From the NCBI GenBank assembly GCA_937891765.1, contig CALAGQ010000070.1:1-37876 (forward strand): a stretch of DNA of 37,876 nucleotides. The letters are read 5' to 3'. Under the pieces are notes generated by a model, which made no database searches, was not told the origin of the DNA, and worked only from the letters and a program-made list of their open reading frames with translations. The translations under genes were made by a program, and so were the position numbers. The stretch is from an uncultured Nitrospina sp. GTDB taxonomy: Bacteria; Nitrospinota; Nitrospinia; Nitrospinales; VA-1. Below, piece by piece: positions 1 through 9,123 of this stretch; position 1 is the first letter of the stretch; the number at the start of each line of letters is the position of its first letter.

Positions 1-466
1 CATGTTTAACGCCTCGCTCTGTCGGCGCATCGGGAAACCTGCCCTGACCCTTTTCGACCAGACTCACCGATTTCACTTCAACATAAGCAGGACTTAGGGG
101 AAATGCCAAGCGGAAATCGAAGCGGCTGTTTTTCACTTTCACTTCGCTGGCAAAATCAGTATAGCCCTCGAGAAAAGGGAGCGTCCGCGCCATCAATGCG
201 TCCTTGACCAAAGCATTGGCAAACACGGGGTATGTCGACACCCATATGGAACCATGCCGCACCAGAACCAACGTGTATTCTGTTTTACGTTTTGGCCCGG
301 GTTGGTGAATCAGCCGCACCTTTCTGCCAGCCACCATTAACCCAGGCAGTCGGCCGGGGTCGGGAACATGAGCCAACACTTCCCCACTCTCCACTTCGAC
401 ACGTGCCAGATATCGGTTCGGTCGTTCCAGAAAAACGCCATCAACAATTTTCTCGCCGAATCTCAA
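1..466 (-). CDS. sfsA: SfsA family nuclease (partial, C-terminus outside window)
   Basis: The minus strand is open from position 466 to the window edge and encodes about 155 residues of an SfsA (sugar fermentation stimulation protein A) homologue. Visible family blocks are FLERPNRYLARV near the N-terminus, AHVPDPGRLPGL, SRFDFRL, YVEVKSVSL and FPDAPTERG. The D of SRFDF and the EVK triad are the PD-(D/E)XK nuclease-type core of the family, for which DNA/RNA binding or cleavage has been reported. There is no in-frame ATG near the expected start. A TTG at 464-466 has an AAGG Shine-Dalgarno 8 nt upstream and gives the family-like start MRFGEKIVDG. It lies downstream of nuoM in the same direction, 205 bp away. 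Family identification is firm; the start is inferred and the C-terminus is missing. Confidence 0.9.
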   Translation of the reverse strand, partial: MRFGEKIVDGVFLERPNRYLARVEVESGEVLAHVPDPGRLPGLMVAGRKVRLIHQPGPKRKTEYTLVLVRHGSIWVSTYPVFANALVKDALMARTLPFLEGYTDFASEVKVKNSRFDFRLAFPLSPAYVEVKSVSLVEKGQGRFPDAPTERGVKH

Positions 467-574
467 AGTCTGGACCTTTTCACTGTTTGCAGAGAACTCC
501 CAAGGCAAGCCGAGATCACCAGTGCTAACAGAAAACGCTATTGCACATTGTGGGTCCAGCGTCACGCCGGCGGT

Positions 575-681
575 TAGTGGGCGGAGTACCTCCGCTGGTA
601 ATTAGCAATGTCTTTATTTCGCGGGCAAACGTTTTCTCGGCTCAACAAGTCATTGCCAGTTGGCCGCACGCCTAGTGGTGG
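575..681. repeat. Palindromic dispersed repeat, copy R1 (full)
   Basis: About 107 bp, made of two inverted arms placed tail to tail between nuoM and sfsA. The right arm, read on the minus strand, contains CCACTAGGCGTGCGGCCAAC then TGGCAATGACTT, and it overlaps the nuoM TAG stop. The left arm, read on the plus strand, contains GTGGGCGGAG, then CTCCGCTGG, then TAATTAGCAATGTCTT, and includes a perfect 6-bp hairpin (GCGGAG-TAC-CTCCGC, 581-595). The arms resemble those of the copies at 33,175 and 33,772. Confidence 0.65.
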
Positions 682-2186
682 ATTTCTTCTCCGGCGTGGA
701 GGTTGACCGTTTTTTCCAGATGCAGCAATGAGTCGACCGATGGAGTGATCCGGTCGATGAAAGGTTTGGGATAAAGGCCTATCAATATAATGAGCAGGCA
801 GGCGGGCAAAATAAGTTTGAACTCACACCGATCAATATCGGTCAATCCGTCAGGCAGGTTATCCGATGTCCCCTGCATCGAGCCTTGGAACATATACAGC
901 ATATATATGGAAGCGAAGACAATCGACACTCCACCCATCAAAACCAGAATACCCGATAACCCCGAAAACATGCTGGATGTCCAGACTCCCATCAGAATCA
1001 TGAATTCACCGACAAAGCCGTTCAATCCGGGAAGCCCCAGAGCAGCGAGCATGATCAGCATGAAACTTCCATACAAAACGGGCATGGCCTTGCTCAAACC
1101 GTGCAGCTCATTCAGGTTGCGGGTTCCCATTCGCATCTCGATAAATGCGACGATCAAAAATAACGCCGATGCGATGATGCCGTGATTGACCATCTGCAAC
1201 ACACTGCCTTCGATGCCTGTCTCGTTATGAGCAAAAATACCGATAACTATAAATCCGAGATGACTGATACTGGAATAAGCCACCAGAGCTTTCAAATCTT
1301 TTTGCGCGAGAGCGATCCAGGCTCCATAGACCATACCGGTGGCTGCCAGAACCCCGATGACTGCAGCAAAACTCTCGACTGCTTCAGGAAATAATGGCAG
1401 ACAAAAACGCAGAAAACCATAAGCTCCGGTTTTGGACATGGCCCCTGTCAGCAGAATCAAAGCCGGGATGGGACACGCCACATAAGCATGCGGCAACCAG
1501 CTATGCAGGGGAAAAACCGGAACCTTTATGGCAAACGCCAGGAAAAAGAAGAAAAACATCCACATCTGTGTGGCCGGGTCAAGATGTGTATGCATCAGCA
1601 CGCGCAAATCGAACGTTACATCATGAGTCGCGCCATAATGTATCATCGTCAGAGATAGGATGGCGACCAGCATCAACAGACTTCCCACCAGGGTGTAGAT
1701 CACGAATTTCATCGTGGCATAGACCCGTCGGCCCTCGCCCCAAATGCCGATGAGAAAATAAGTCGGCACCAGCATCAACTCCCAGAACACATAAAATAAA
1801 ATGGTATCGAGCGCCAGAAATACGCCTAATGTTCCCGCCTCCAGCGCCAGCATCAGAGCTACAAAATTTCTCAGCCCTTCCTTCTGGGTGAAGGAAAACA
1901 TAATTGCGATGAGCCCTAGAAACGCGGTCAGCACCACCATCCACAGGCTGATGCCATCCACTCCCACTAGGTAATTGATATGCAGGGCCGGCACCCAGTG
2001 GAACATCTGAACAAACTGCATTTCTGCGTTGGCGGTATCAAACGAAAGCAGTAACCATAAGGAAAGGGCCAGACTCGCCCCAGCCGCACCCACCCCAATC
2101 ATCTTGACCACAGCTATATTTTCTCTGGGGATCATGAGGAGTCCCAGTGCTGCGATAAGAGGTATGAATATTATAAGAGATAGCAT
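672..2186 (-). CDS. nuoM: NADH-quinone oxidoreductase subunit M
   Basis: This is an antiporter-like, proton-pumping membrane subunit of respiratory complex I. The 504-residue length matches the family (about 500) and the protein is almost entirely hydrophobic helices. The signature block around HSWLPHAY and the TM5 segment FYVFWELMLVPTYFLIG are visible; E136 and K221 are the likely conserved charged pair of the half-channel. The usual APTPVSALIHA-type stretch is replaced here by CPIPALILLTG, which is a sequence variation rather than damage. It starts 6 nt after the nuoL stop and is the last nuo gene of the operon, since nuoN is absent from this position. Its TAG stop lies inside a dispersed repeat arm. 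Confidence 0.97.
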   Translation of the reverse strand: MLSLIIFIPLIAALGLLMIPRENIAVVKMIGVGAAGASLALSLWLLLSFDTANAEMQFVQMFHWVPALHINYLVGVDGISLWMVVLTAFLGLIAIMFSFTQKEGLRNFVALMLALEAGTLGVFLALDTILFYVFWELMLVPTYFLIGIWGEGRRVYATMKFVIYTLVGSLLMLVAILSLTMIHYGATHDVTFDLRVLMHTHLDPATQMWMFFFFFLAFAIKVPVFPLHSWLPHAYVACPIPALILLTGAMSKTGAYGFLRFCLPLFPEAVESFAAVIGVLAATGMVYGAWIALAQKDLKALVAYSSISHLGFIVIGIFAHNETGIEGSVLQMVNHGIIASALFLIVAFIEMRMGTRNLNELHGLSKAMPVLYGSFMLIMLAALGLPGLNGFVGEFMILMGVWTSSMFSGLSGILVLMGGVSIVFASIYMLYMFQGSMQGTSDNLPDGLTDIDRCEFKLILPACLLIILIGLYPKPFIDRITPSVDSLLHLEKTVNLHAGEEIHH

Positions 2187-2192
2187 ACGTGG

Positions 2193-4061
2193 TTACATGA
2201 ATACGACAAATAATAAAATGGTTACCATGCCGGCAACCATATTTAAAGCATAGGTGCGCACTTTTCCCGATTGCCAGAGACTGATGGCACGACTCACCTC
2301 TTTCACCTGAAGGCCGATCTGGTCAACGGTAAAGTCTAACCCTTCGCGTTCCGCTTTTTGTTCCATAAAAACGCCTATGGCTTTTGTCGGCTTCACGATC
2401 AAAAAATCATAAATCTCATCCACATAATATTTGTGGGACAAGAGGTCATAAAGCGGGGCCATCGCTTCCTTGATGAGGGACATGCGATCCTTGCTCACCA
2501 TATACAGCAATCCTGCAGTCGCTATTCCGCCAATACCCGCTGCTAGTGCAATAGTCTCCAGCAAGTTATCATGATGATGCTCGACAACACGGCCAAACAC
2601 CGGCGACAGAAAACTGTCGACCCAGGGGCCCAACAACCCGCCCAGCAAGGCCAAACCAGCCAGAACCGCTAAAGGCACAACCATAATCAGAGGCGATTCA
2701 TGCGGGTGCGCTCCCGGACTGCGGAGCCCGCCTACAAAAGTATAAAAATAAACCCGGAAGATATAAAATGCCGTCATGCCCGCCGCCAGTACCGCAATCG
2801 CCCAGAAAACGATGTTCCCCATTTCGGCATGATAAGAACTTAGAATGATTGCCTCTTTACTGAAATAACCGCTGGTCAAAGGAAATCCGGCCAACGCTAG
2901 GGCACCGACCAGAAAAGTCATATGGGTCACCGGCATGACTTTTTGCAGACCGCCCATTTTGCGGATGTCCTGTTCGCCATTCAGTGAATGAATCACACTT
3001 CCTGCCGCGAGAAAGAGTAGAGCCTTGAAAAACGCGTGCGTCATCAAATGAAACATACCCAAACTGTAAACGCCGAGGCCAACAGCCAGGAACATATAGC
3101 CCAACTGACTCATGGTGGAATAGGCGATCACGCGTTTGATATCGTATTGAACCATTGCCATTGACCCGGCAAAGATCGCTGTGATAATTCCCACCCCGGC
3201 AATAAAATACATGGTGTAGGGAGCCAGCTCATACAACACATGACAACGGGCTATCAAATAAACGCCTGCCGTCACCATCGTCGCGGCGTGAATCAATGCG
3301 CTGACAGGAGTCGGACCTTCCATCGCATCCGGCAACCAGGTATGTAGCGGCAGTTGTGCAGATTTCGCAAACGCACCCACCAACAACAACAAGGTGATCA
3401 AAAGTACTGTGTCGTCATTGGGACGGAACATGCCCGGCGCAGCCGTAAACACATCGACAAAACTCAGCGTTCCGAACGATTCAAAAATAACAAATGCGGC
3501 GATCACCATTCCCACATCGCCAATCACGTTCATGACAAAGGCTTTGCGGGCGGCAAGCACGGCACTGGGTTTTTCGCGCCAGAACCCAATCAACAAATAA
3601 GACGCAAGACCAACCAGCGCCCAGCCGACAATCAGGAAAAAGAAGTCAGCTGCCGCGACCAGAACCAGCATGGAAAAAATAAACAGATTCAAATAGGCGA
3701 AAAACCGCGAGTATTCCGGATCATCATGCATATATCCGACGGAGTAGACATGGATCACAAACCCGACACCAGTAACGATGAGGAACATGAACACCGATAG
3801 CGGGTCCACAAGAATCGCCAGATCCAGCTTGAATGACCCCGCCGACACCCACTGATAAAGTGTCTGCACTTGCCCGAGCCGTTCTTCAGGCGGCAGAAGC
3901 AAAAGGTTGCTCAACGTCACCAGCGTCATGAAAAAAGACGCACCCACGGTTCCGCAACCGACGAGTCCCACCAGTTTCTTGGGGATGCAGTTCCCGTACC
4001 AGCTCAGGCCAATAAACCCGAGAAGAGGAAACAAAAGTATGAGCCAGCTACTTGCGAACAA
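2193..4061 (-). CDS. nuoL: NADH-quinone oxidoreductase subunit L
   Basis: This is the distal antiporter-like proton-pumping subunit of complex I, in the inner membrane. At 622 residues it matches typical NuoL (about 610-650). The hallmark LPLHTWLPDAMEGPTPVSAL stretch, the following lysine-bearing helix, and the C-terminal extension with a long lateral helix and a final TM segment (VAGMVTILLFVVF) are present. The start is a TTG at 4059-4061, supported by AAGG 8 nt upstream and by sitting 4 nt after the nuoK stop. There is no sign of truncation or frameshift. It is co-transcribed with nuoK and nuoM. Confidence 0.97.
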   Translation of the reverse strand: MFASSWLILLFPLLGFIGLSWYGNCIPKKLVGLVGCGTVGASFFMTLVTLSNLLLLPPEERLGQVQTLYQWVSAGSFKLDLAILVDPLSVFMFLIVTGVGFVIHVYSVGYMHDDPEYSRFFAYLNLFIFSMLVLVAAADFFFLIVGWALVGLASYLLIGFWREKPSAVLAARKAFVMNVIGDVGMVIAAFVIFESFGTLSFVDVFTAAPGMFRPNDDTVLLITLLLLVGAFAKSAQLPLHTWLPDAMEGPTPVSALIHAATMVTAGVYLIARCHVLYELAPYTMYFIAGVGIITAIFAGSMAMVQYDIKRVIAYSTMSQLGYMFLAVGLGVYSLGMFHLMTHAFFKALLFLAAGSVIHSLNGEQDIRKMGGLQKVMPVTHMTFLVGALALAGFPLTSGYFSKEAIILSSYHAEMGNIVFWAIAVLAAGMTAFYIFRVYFYTFVGGLRSPGAHPHESPLIMVVPLAVLAGLALLGGLLGPWVDSFLSPVFGRVVEHHHDNLLETIALAAGIGGIATAGLLYMVSKDRMSLIKEAMAPLYDLLSHKYYVDEIYDFLIVKPTKAIGVFMEQKAEREGLDFTVDQIGLQVKEVSRAISLWQSGKVRTYALNMVAGMVTILLFVVFM

Positions 4062-4065
4062 TAGA

Positions 4066-4365
4066 TTATCCTTTCAACACATCGATATGATCCACATCCA
4101 TATCGTGACGGGTGCGGAAAATAGTCAGAATGATTGCCAGCCCCACTACCACTTCCGCCGCCGCAACGGTCATGATCATCAGGGCAAAAATCTGGCCGTC
4201 CAATGAATTCAGGAAACTGGAATAAGTGACAAGGAGAAAGTTCACCGAATTGAGCATCAATTCGACAGACATGAACATGATTAGAGGATTCTTGCGGATG
4301 ATGAACCCTGCCGTCCCCACACAAAAGATAGAAGCACTGATAAGCAAAACAAATTGTTCACCCAT
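4066..4365 (-). CDS. nuoK: NADH-quinone oxidoreductase subunit K
   Basis: This is a small three-helix membrane subunit of the proton-translocating arm of complex I. Started at the ATG at 4365 (MGEQFVLLIS) it is 99 residues, the family norm. A longer reading from an upstream ATG would add 17 residues overlapping nuoJ and is less likely. GAGG lies 5 nt upstream of the chosen start. The two conserved membrane glutamates are visible as E35 (SVELMLNSVNF) and E71 (AAAEVVVGLAI), equivalent to E. coli E36 and E72, which are needed for proton pumping. It begins 2 nt after the nuoJ stop. Confidence 0.96.
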   Translation of the reverse strand: MGEQFVLLISASIFCVGTAGFIIRKNPLIMFMSVELMLNSVNFLLVTYSSFLNSLDGQIFALMIMTVAAAEVVVGLAIILTIFRTRHDMDVDHIDVLKG

Positions 4366-4367
4366 AA

Positions 4368-4916
4368 TTACCTCACGCGCCTCCTCAAAGGGGCAAAAGA
4401 AAATTTTGCCAGACAAATCACACCCACCGCCGCGACTAAAAGAAGACCCGAGGCCAACTCAAATGCAATAATATGTTTGGAGAATAACTCAAGGCCAATG
4501 GCTTTGGCGGTGCCAAACATTTCAGCAGAAATTTCACCATGAACTTGTCTGGTCGGCCCCACCGTGGCAGACAAACACAATTCCCCCAGCAGGATGAAAA
4601 CGAAAGTGAACGCCATAGACCGATGGAACGAGTTTTCCTGGATTTCTTTTTTCCCGCCGAGAAGCGCGATGATAAACAAAAACAGGATCATCACCGCTCC
4701 TGCATAAACAATGATCTGGACCACTGCCAGAAATTCCGCATTATAAAGGAGGAACAAAAGGGCCAGACAAATCATATGGCCAATCAGGTACAGGGCGCTG
4801 TAGATCGGCGAGGAACATAGAATGACCCCCAGACTGGCAAGGACCGCCGTCATCCCCACCACTAAAATCACCGCATCACGCGTGAAGTCAAATACCGTAG
4901 CGATCTCTAACACCAA
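4368..4916 (-). CDS. nuoJ: NADH-quinone oxidoreductase subunit J
   Basis: This is a membrane subunit of complex I, 182 residues with about five hydrophobic helices, including the YAGAVMILFLFIIALLGG segment that carries the flexible TM3 region of the family. The start is not an ATG. A TTG at 4914-4916 or the adjacent GTG at 4911-4913 follows a strong GGAGG located 6-9 nt upstream. That Shine-Dalgarno directly abuts a dispersed repeat arm (4926-4960) filling the 91-bp gap after nuoI, which is the loosest junction in this part of the operon. Confidence 0.95.
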   Translation of the reverse strand: MVLEIATVFDFTRDAVILVVGMTAVLASLGVILCSSPIYSALYLIGHMICLALLFLLYNAEFLAVVQIIVYAGAVMILFLFIIALLGGKKEIQENSFHRSMAFTFVFILLGELCLSATVGPTRQVHGEISAEMFGTAKAIGLELFSKHIIAFELASGLLLVAAVGVICLAKFSFAPLRRRVR

Positions 4917-4925
4917 CCCACTCCT

Positions 4926-4960
4926 CCACTAGGCGTGGGGCCAACGAGCAATAGCCCCAC
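4926..4960. repeat. Palindromic dispersed repeat, single arm R2
   Basis: This is a single arm, CCACTAGGCGTGGGGCCAAC then GAGCAATAG, in the nuoI-nuoJ gap. It contains its own perfect 7-bp inverted repeat, GTGGGGC (4935-4941) with GCCCCAC (4954-4960), which could fold in the transcript just upstream of the nuoJ ribosome binding site. A matching second arm is not evident. Confidence 0.6.
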
Positions 4961-5007
4961 AGTCCAAATAAACTCGTTAAGCGCTGAAAAATACTGTTGC
5001 ATCGGCG

Positions 5008-5502
5008 CTACTTTTTAATCCGTTCCGTGTTACCCAGAATATTCACACGAAACTGATTCGGTTCCGGGTACACCAGCAGATCCTGTTTCTCTGCTATATA
5101 ATTATCGCGATCATAATCCGCCAATTCATAATGTTCACGCAGAACCACCGCATCTACCGGACAGGCCTCTTCACAATACCCGCAGTAGATACAACGCAGA
5201 AGATTGATCTCATAAACCGCTGCGTAGCGCTCGCCCTTGGAAACCGGATTATCCGGATCATTCTCGGCCGAAACAACATGAATGCACCCCACCGGGCAAT
5301 TGATGGAACACAAGGAACACCCCACGCACTTCTCCAGCCCGTCCTCATCGCGATTCAGGAAATGCCTTCCTCGATAACGCTTGGGCATGATCCGCTTGAC
5401 TTCGGGATACTGCAGAGTGACTGGAGTGGTCAACATATTGCGGAACGTGACTCCCATTCCAATCAAAAGATTTTTTATCCCATCAAAAGTTGCTTGCAAC
5501 AT
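5008..5502 (-). CDS. nuoI: NADH-quinone oxidoreductase subunit I (two 4Fe-4S)
   Basis: This is a ferredoxin-like hydrophilic-arm subunit of complex I that passes electrons through clusters N6a and N6b. In 164 residues it shows two classic 4Fe-4S motifs, CVGCSLCSINCPVGCI and CIYCGYCEEACPVDAV, each with all four cysteines. The N-terminus has a short amphipathic segment (LLIGMGVTFRNML) typical of membrane attachment. It starts with ATG 11 nt after the nuoH stop. Length and motif spacing are normal for the family. Confidence 0.97.
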   Translation of the reverse strand: MLQATFDGIKNLLIGMGVTFRNMLTTPVTLQYPEVKRIMPKRYRGRHFLNRDEDGLEKCVGCSLCSINCPVGCIHVVSAENDPDNPVSKGERYAAVYEINLLRCIYCGYCEEACPVDAVVLREHYELADYDRDNYIAEKQDLLVYPEPNQFRVNILGNTERIKK

Positions 5503-5513
5503 AGCTCATCCCC

Positions 5514-6566
5514 TCAGGGAAACCAGATCACTTTCACCGTGCCAGTGATCATAAGATTCAATAAACATAATGGCAGTAAAACTTTCCAACCAAACGTCAT
5601 CAGCCGGTCATAACGAATGCGGGGAAACGTCGACCGCAACCAGATGAACACACATAACAGAAAAGCCACTTTGCACGCAAACGCCACAATCGGCCATAGA
5701 GGCAGGCCATAAGCATTCCACCCACCGAGAAACAAAAGCGTCACCAACGCGCTCATGGTCACCATATTGATGTACTCGCCCATGAAGAACATGGCAAACT
5801 TCATGCCCGTGTATTCCGTATGAAAACCGGCCACCAGTTCCTGCTCCGCTTCAGGCAGGTCAAAAGGAGCCCGGTTGGTCTCCGCAATACCGGCAATAAA
5901 AAACAACAAAAACGCCAAAGGCTGAATAATAATAAACGGAATTGACTCCTGAGCGTGGACCATATCCACCAGATTCAGGGAACCGGTGAGCACGATGACA
6001 CTCAACGCTGAAAGTCCTAGCGTCAACTCATAACTGATCATCTGGGCGGAAGAACGCAGGCCGCCCATCAGCGAATATTTATTATTCGATGACAACCCGG
6101 CAAGAACCATTCCATAAATACCCATGCCTGAAATTGCGAACACGAACAAAATTCCGCTATTCACATTGGCTCCCCACAATTCGATTTTCTGACCGAATAC
6201 TTGAAAAGGCTCACCAAAAGGGATCACCGCAAACCCGACAATCGCCGTAATCACTACCACCGCCGGAGCGAGGTGAAACAAAAACTTATCCGCCGAAGTC
6301 TGAATGATGGATTCTTTGAACAACAACTTTATGGTATCCGCTATCGGCTGACCAAAACCAAAAGGCCCAACTCGATTCGGCCCCAGGCGCACCTGAAACC
6401 GGCCCATCAAACGCCGTTCCAGCCAAACTAATGCCGGCACCACCGACATGATACCCACCGCAATGACCACGGCCTTGACGCTGCCCACGATCAGGGGAAC
6501 GTTCTCGTTCGAAAATAGAACAATAAAGTCCCAGGTCATATTTAATATTTCAGTGATCGCGTCCAA
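5514..6566 (-). CDS. nuoH: NADH-quinone oxidoreductase subunit H
   Basis: This is a membrane subunit at the junction of the two arms of complex I, forming much of the quinone-binding chamber. It has 350 residues and about eight TM helices. Family signatures are LGPNRVGPFGFGQP, ETNRAPFDLPEAEQELVAGF and HTEYTGMKFAMFF. The longest reading starts at a TTG (6566) with GGAG 10 nt upstream; an in-frame ATG nine codons later (6539) lacks a Shine-Dalgarno. It is separated from nuoG by 48 bp. Confidence 0.96.
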   Translation of the reverse strand: MDAITEILNMTWDFIVLFSNENVPLIVGSVKAVVIAVGIMSVVPALVWLERRLMGRFQVRLGPNRVGPFGFGQPIADTIKLLFKESIIQTSADKFLFHLAPAVVVITAIVGFAVIPFGEPFQVFGQKIELWGANVNSGILFVFAISGMGIYGMVLAGLSSNNKYSLMGGLRSSAQMISYELTLGLSALSVIVLTGSLNLVDMVHAQESIPFIIIQPLAFLLFFIAGIAETNRAPFDLPEAEQELVAGFHTEYTGMKFAMFFMGEYINMVTMSALVTLLFLGGWNAYGLPLWPIVAFACKVAFLLCVFIWLRSTFPRIRYDRLMTFGWKVLLPLCLLNLMITGTVKVIWFP

Positions 6567-6614
6567 ACTCTAACCGCTCCAAAAAATATTTACCGCTCTA
6601 CAATAAACTCATAT

Positions 6615-9116
6615 CTAAACTTTTCTAACTTCCACCCATGCCGGGCCGCCATCAGCAGCGATCAAGCCGTTCACCCCCTGCCAATCCGAAGCACGGGGCA
6701 CCACCACACCGCCGGGTTGGCAATGGCTGTTCACACTCGCGGTGGCTTCCAGCGTAATATCTTGAGCGCAAAGCAGAACTGTGTCACCGTTCTGAATGCC
6801 AAGTCTTTTAGCGTCTTTCTCATTCAAATGCGCAGTGGAAGGTAAAAAGTGATGCGCCAGTTTCGAGGAAGCATCAAGGATTTTGTCATGCGAAAACAGG
6901 AACGCGGCCACACGAAGCCGGAGACTTCCGTCCTTCCCTGAATCGGCCGACTGTTCTGCAACCGTTTCATCGGCAGAAACGACAGGCGTCCGGTCGCAAC
7001 CGGTTTTGCCCACCGACCTTCTATTGACCTCCTGATAGCCCGGAACTTTTTTGGCGATCTCGTCAGTCACATCCAAAACCCTTTGGTAGTCGGTTTTATC
7101 TCCCAAAGCATTGAGCATCAGGTTGATGATTTTCCAGTCCGGCGCATGAGAAGTTTCCAAGGCCCTTTTTCTGGCCTGCACCCGGCCACCAATATTTGTG
7201 GTCGTGCCTTCGTCATAACCGGGACCGTTTGAAGGCAGAACGAGATGCGCCAGTTCAGCCGTTTCGGTTTCCAGCATGTCATGCACCACCAGAAGGTCCA
7301 ACTTTCTCAAGGCATCCGCAACTCGCGACCCTCCGGGAAAATCAATCACCGGATTAGAACGGTGTATCAACAGGGCTTTCAATTCCCCAGCCTCGGCGCG
7401 AATAATCATTTCCAACGCGGAAAGCCCCTTTGTGGTCGGCGCATTTTCTCCCCATTGTTTTTTTATTTCCTCTGCGTTTGTCATCGACACTCCGCCCGGA
7501 TAAAAATCGGGAAGCAGTCCCATATCCATTGCACCCACCGCATTGGTCATCGGAGCTGCCGGTATGGCACCGCATTCCATGGTCGGGACTTTGGCAATCA
7601 GCTTCAGCAGGCGCTTGACCCGCAAAACCGCGTCTCCGGAAAGAGCGGCGGGATTGTACACCACACAGATTTTCATGCTGGAGCGCACCGTCTCGACCAA
7701 GGCCTTCATGTCTTCGACAGAAATTCCTGTTTTGTCAGAATCTTTCGCTGGCGCCGATTCTCCCAACTCACGAGCCAGGCCATTGGCCAAAGCATCGATG
7801 GCCAAGGCTTCCGTACCCACCCTGTATTGCACCGACTGGGAAGAGTATTTATCCATCGCGATTTTTTGATCGTTCAAGCTCACCAATCGCGTACCACAAT
7901 GCGTCACGGCTTTTTTGATGCGAAGATCGAGAATGGGCAATTCTTCCGTCGGATCGCTGGCGATCAACAACACCACGTTGGCAGTTTCAATCTGTTCGAC
8001 TCCGTAATGTTCGACCGGAAGGCCCGGTGTATCCTGATAAGACTTATGGTCTATATTGTTTGAGCCTAAACTCTGGCGAAACAATTTCTGGTAAAGATAA
8101 TTTTCCTCGTTGGTCGCATAAGGGGACCCAATAAACCCAACGCTTTCGGGCCCGTGTTCTTCGGCGATTTTTTTAAACGCCTTGGCCACCTTGCCAGCCG
8201 CATCCTGAATAGTGCAGTCATGAGGAAAAGCCGGGAAGGAAGTTGGCTTGCCACCACCCACACTGTTTTCTCGGGCAGTGAGGATTTTATTTTTGCTGTG
8301 CACAAACTGGTGACCCCAGCGGGCCTTGTCGCAAATCCAACCATCGTCCACAGCATCATTCGGACGCGCCTCAACACGCATGAGTTCGTTGAGCCGGGTG
8401 CCCATTGTAATATTGCAGTTGCAGCCGCAATGGGCGCAAAGCGTTGCCGTGTTGGTCAAGTCCCATGTCCGGGCCTTGAAACGGAAATCCGTATTGGTCA
8501 ACGCGCCGACCGGACAAATATCAATGACATTCCCGGAGAAGCGGGTGTCGTAAGGTTCGTTATTAAACGTGCCGACCTCGTTATAGAAACCACGGTTCAA
8601 CATAACCAGCCCTTGGTCCTGTTCAATCCGTTCACTGTAAGCGGTGCACCGCTGGCAGGCTATACAACGTTCCCGATCGATGGTGATGACCGGACTAAGC
8701 GGAGTCGCCTTGGCGTTGTTAGCCCGGTGAAACTCCATGCGGGTATCCGGCGGACCATATTTGAAGGTGTTGTCCTGCAACGGACATTCGCCGCCCTTGT
8801 CACAAACCGGGCAATCGAGGGGATGATTGAGCAAGGTGAACTCGAGAACACCTTTCTGCGCTTTTTCCACCTTCTCGGTGGTGGTTCTGACCACCATGTC
8901 CGGCATCACATCCATCGTGCAGGCGGTCATAAGTTTCGGCATCTTCTCGACTTCCACCAGACACATCCTGCAACAACCGAGCGGGCCGATCTTCTCGTGA
9001 TAGCAGAAAACAGGGATGTCGACATTGACCTGCTTGGCCGCATCCACCACCTTGGTGCCTTTGGGAACCGTCACCGATTTCCCATCAATCGTTAAAGTTA
9101 TTTCGTTGTCGGACAT
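6615..9116 (-). CDS. nuoG: NADH-quinone oxidoreductase subunit G
   Basis: This is the largest hydrophilic subunit of complex I. In 833 residues it shows an N-terminal 2Fe-2S ferredoxin domain (FCYHEKIGPLGCCRMC), the His-Cys3 cluster segment (NHPLDCPVCDKGGECPLQD), a further 4Fe-4S region (CIACQRC and DICPVGAL), and then a molybdopterin-oxidoreductase fold beginning with another Cys-rich motif (CAHCGCNC). A C-terminal molybdopterin-dinucleotide-binding-like domain is also present (LNEKDAKRLGIQNGDTVLL). The cofactor is not expected in NuoG. A ~50-residue low-conservation linker (around GCDRTPVVSADETVAEQ) precedes the last domain. ATG start, 7 nt after the nuoF stop. Confidence 0.97.
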   Translation of the reverse strand: MSDNEITLTIDGKSVTVPKGTKVVDAAKQVNVDIPVFCYHEKIGPLGCCRMCLVEVEKMPKLMTACTMDVMPDMVVRTTTEKVEKAQKGVLEFTLLNHPLDCPVCDKGGECPLQDNTFKYGPPDTRMEFHRANNAKATPLSPVITIDRERCIACQRCTAYSERIEQDQGLVMLNRGFYNEVGTFNNEPYDTRFSGNVIDICPVGALTNTDFRFKARTWDLTNTATLCAHCGCNCNITMGTRLNELMRVEARPNDAVDDGWICDKARWGHQFVHSKNKILTARENSVGGGKPTSFPAFPHDCTIQDAAGKVAKAFKKIAEEHGPESVGFIGSPYATNEENYLYQKLFRQSLGSNNIDHKSYQDTPGLPVEHYGVEQIETANVVLLIASDPTEELPILDLRIKKAVTHCGTRLVSLNDQKIAMDKYSSQSVQYRVGTEALAIDALANGLARELGESAPAKDSDKTGISVEDMKALVETVRSSMKICVVYNPAALSGDAVLRVKRLLKLIAKVPTMECGAIPAAPMTNAVGAMDMGLLPDFYPGGVSMTNAEEIKKQWGENAPTTKGLSALEMIIRAEAGELKALLIHRSNPVIDFPGGSRVADALRKLDLLVVHDMLETETAELAHLVLPSNGPGYDEGTTTNIGGRVQARKRALETSHAPDWKIINLMLNALGDKTDYQRVLDVTDEIAKKVPGYQEVNRRSVGKTGCDRTPVVSADETVAEQSADSGKDGSLRLRVAAFLFSHDKILDASSKLAHHFLPSTAHLNEKDAKRLGIQNGDTVLLCAQDITLEATASVNSHCQPGGVVVPRASDWQGVNGLIAADGGPAWVEVRKV

Positions 9117-9123
9117 AATTGCC

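Noticed and set aside
232..577. Two plus-strand open frames of 98 and 69 codons
   Set aside because: They lie antisense to sfsA, whose minus-strand frame has clear family motifs; the plus-strand translations look random.
7245..8063. 272-codon plus-strand frame antisense to nuoG
   Set aside because: Shadow of nuoG: His/Arg/Gln-rich translation without motifs and no ribosome binding site.
8154..9095. 313-codon plus-strand frame antisense to nuoG
   Set aside because: Also a shadow of nuoG; the conserved Fe-S cysteine motifs are on the other strand.
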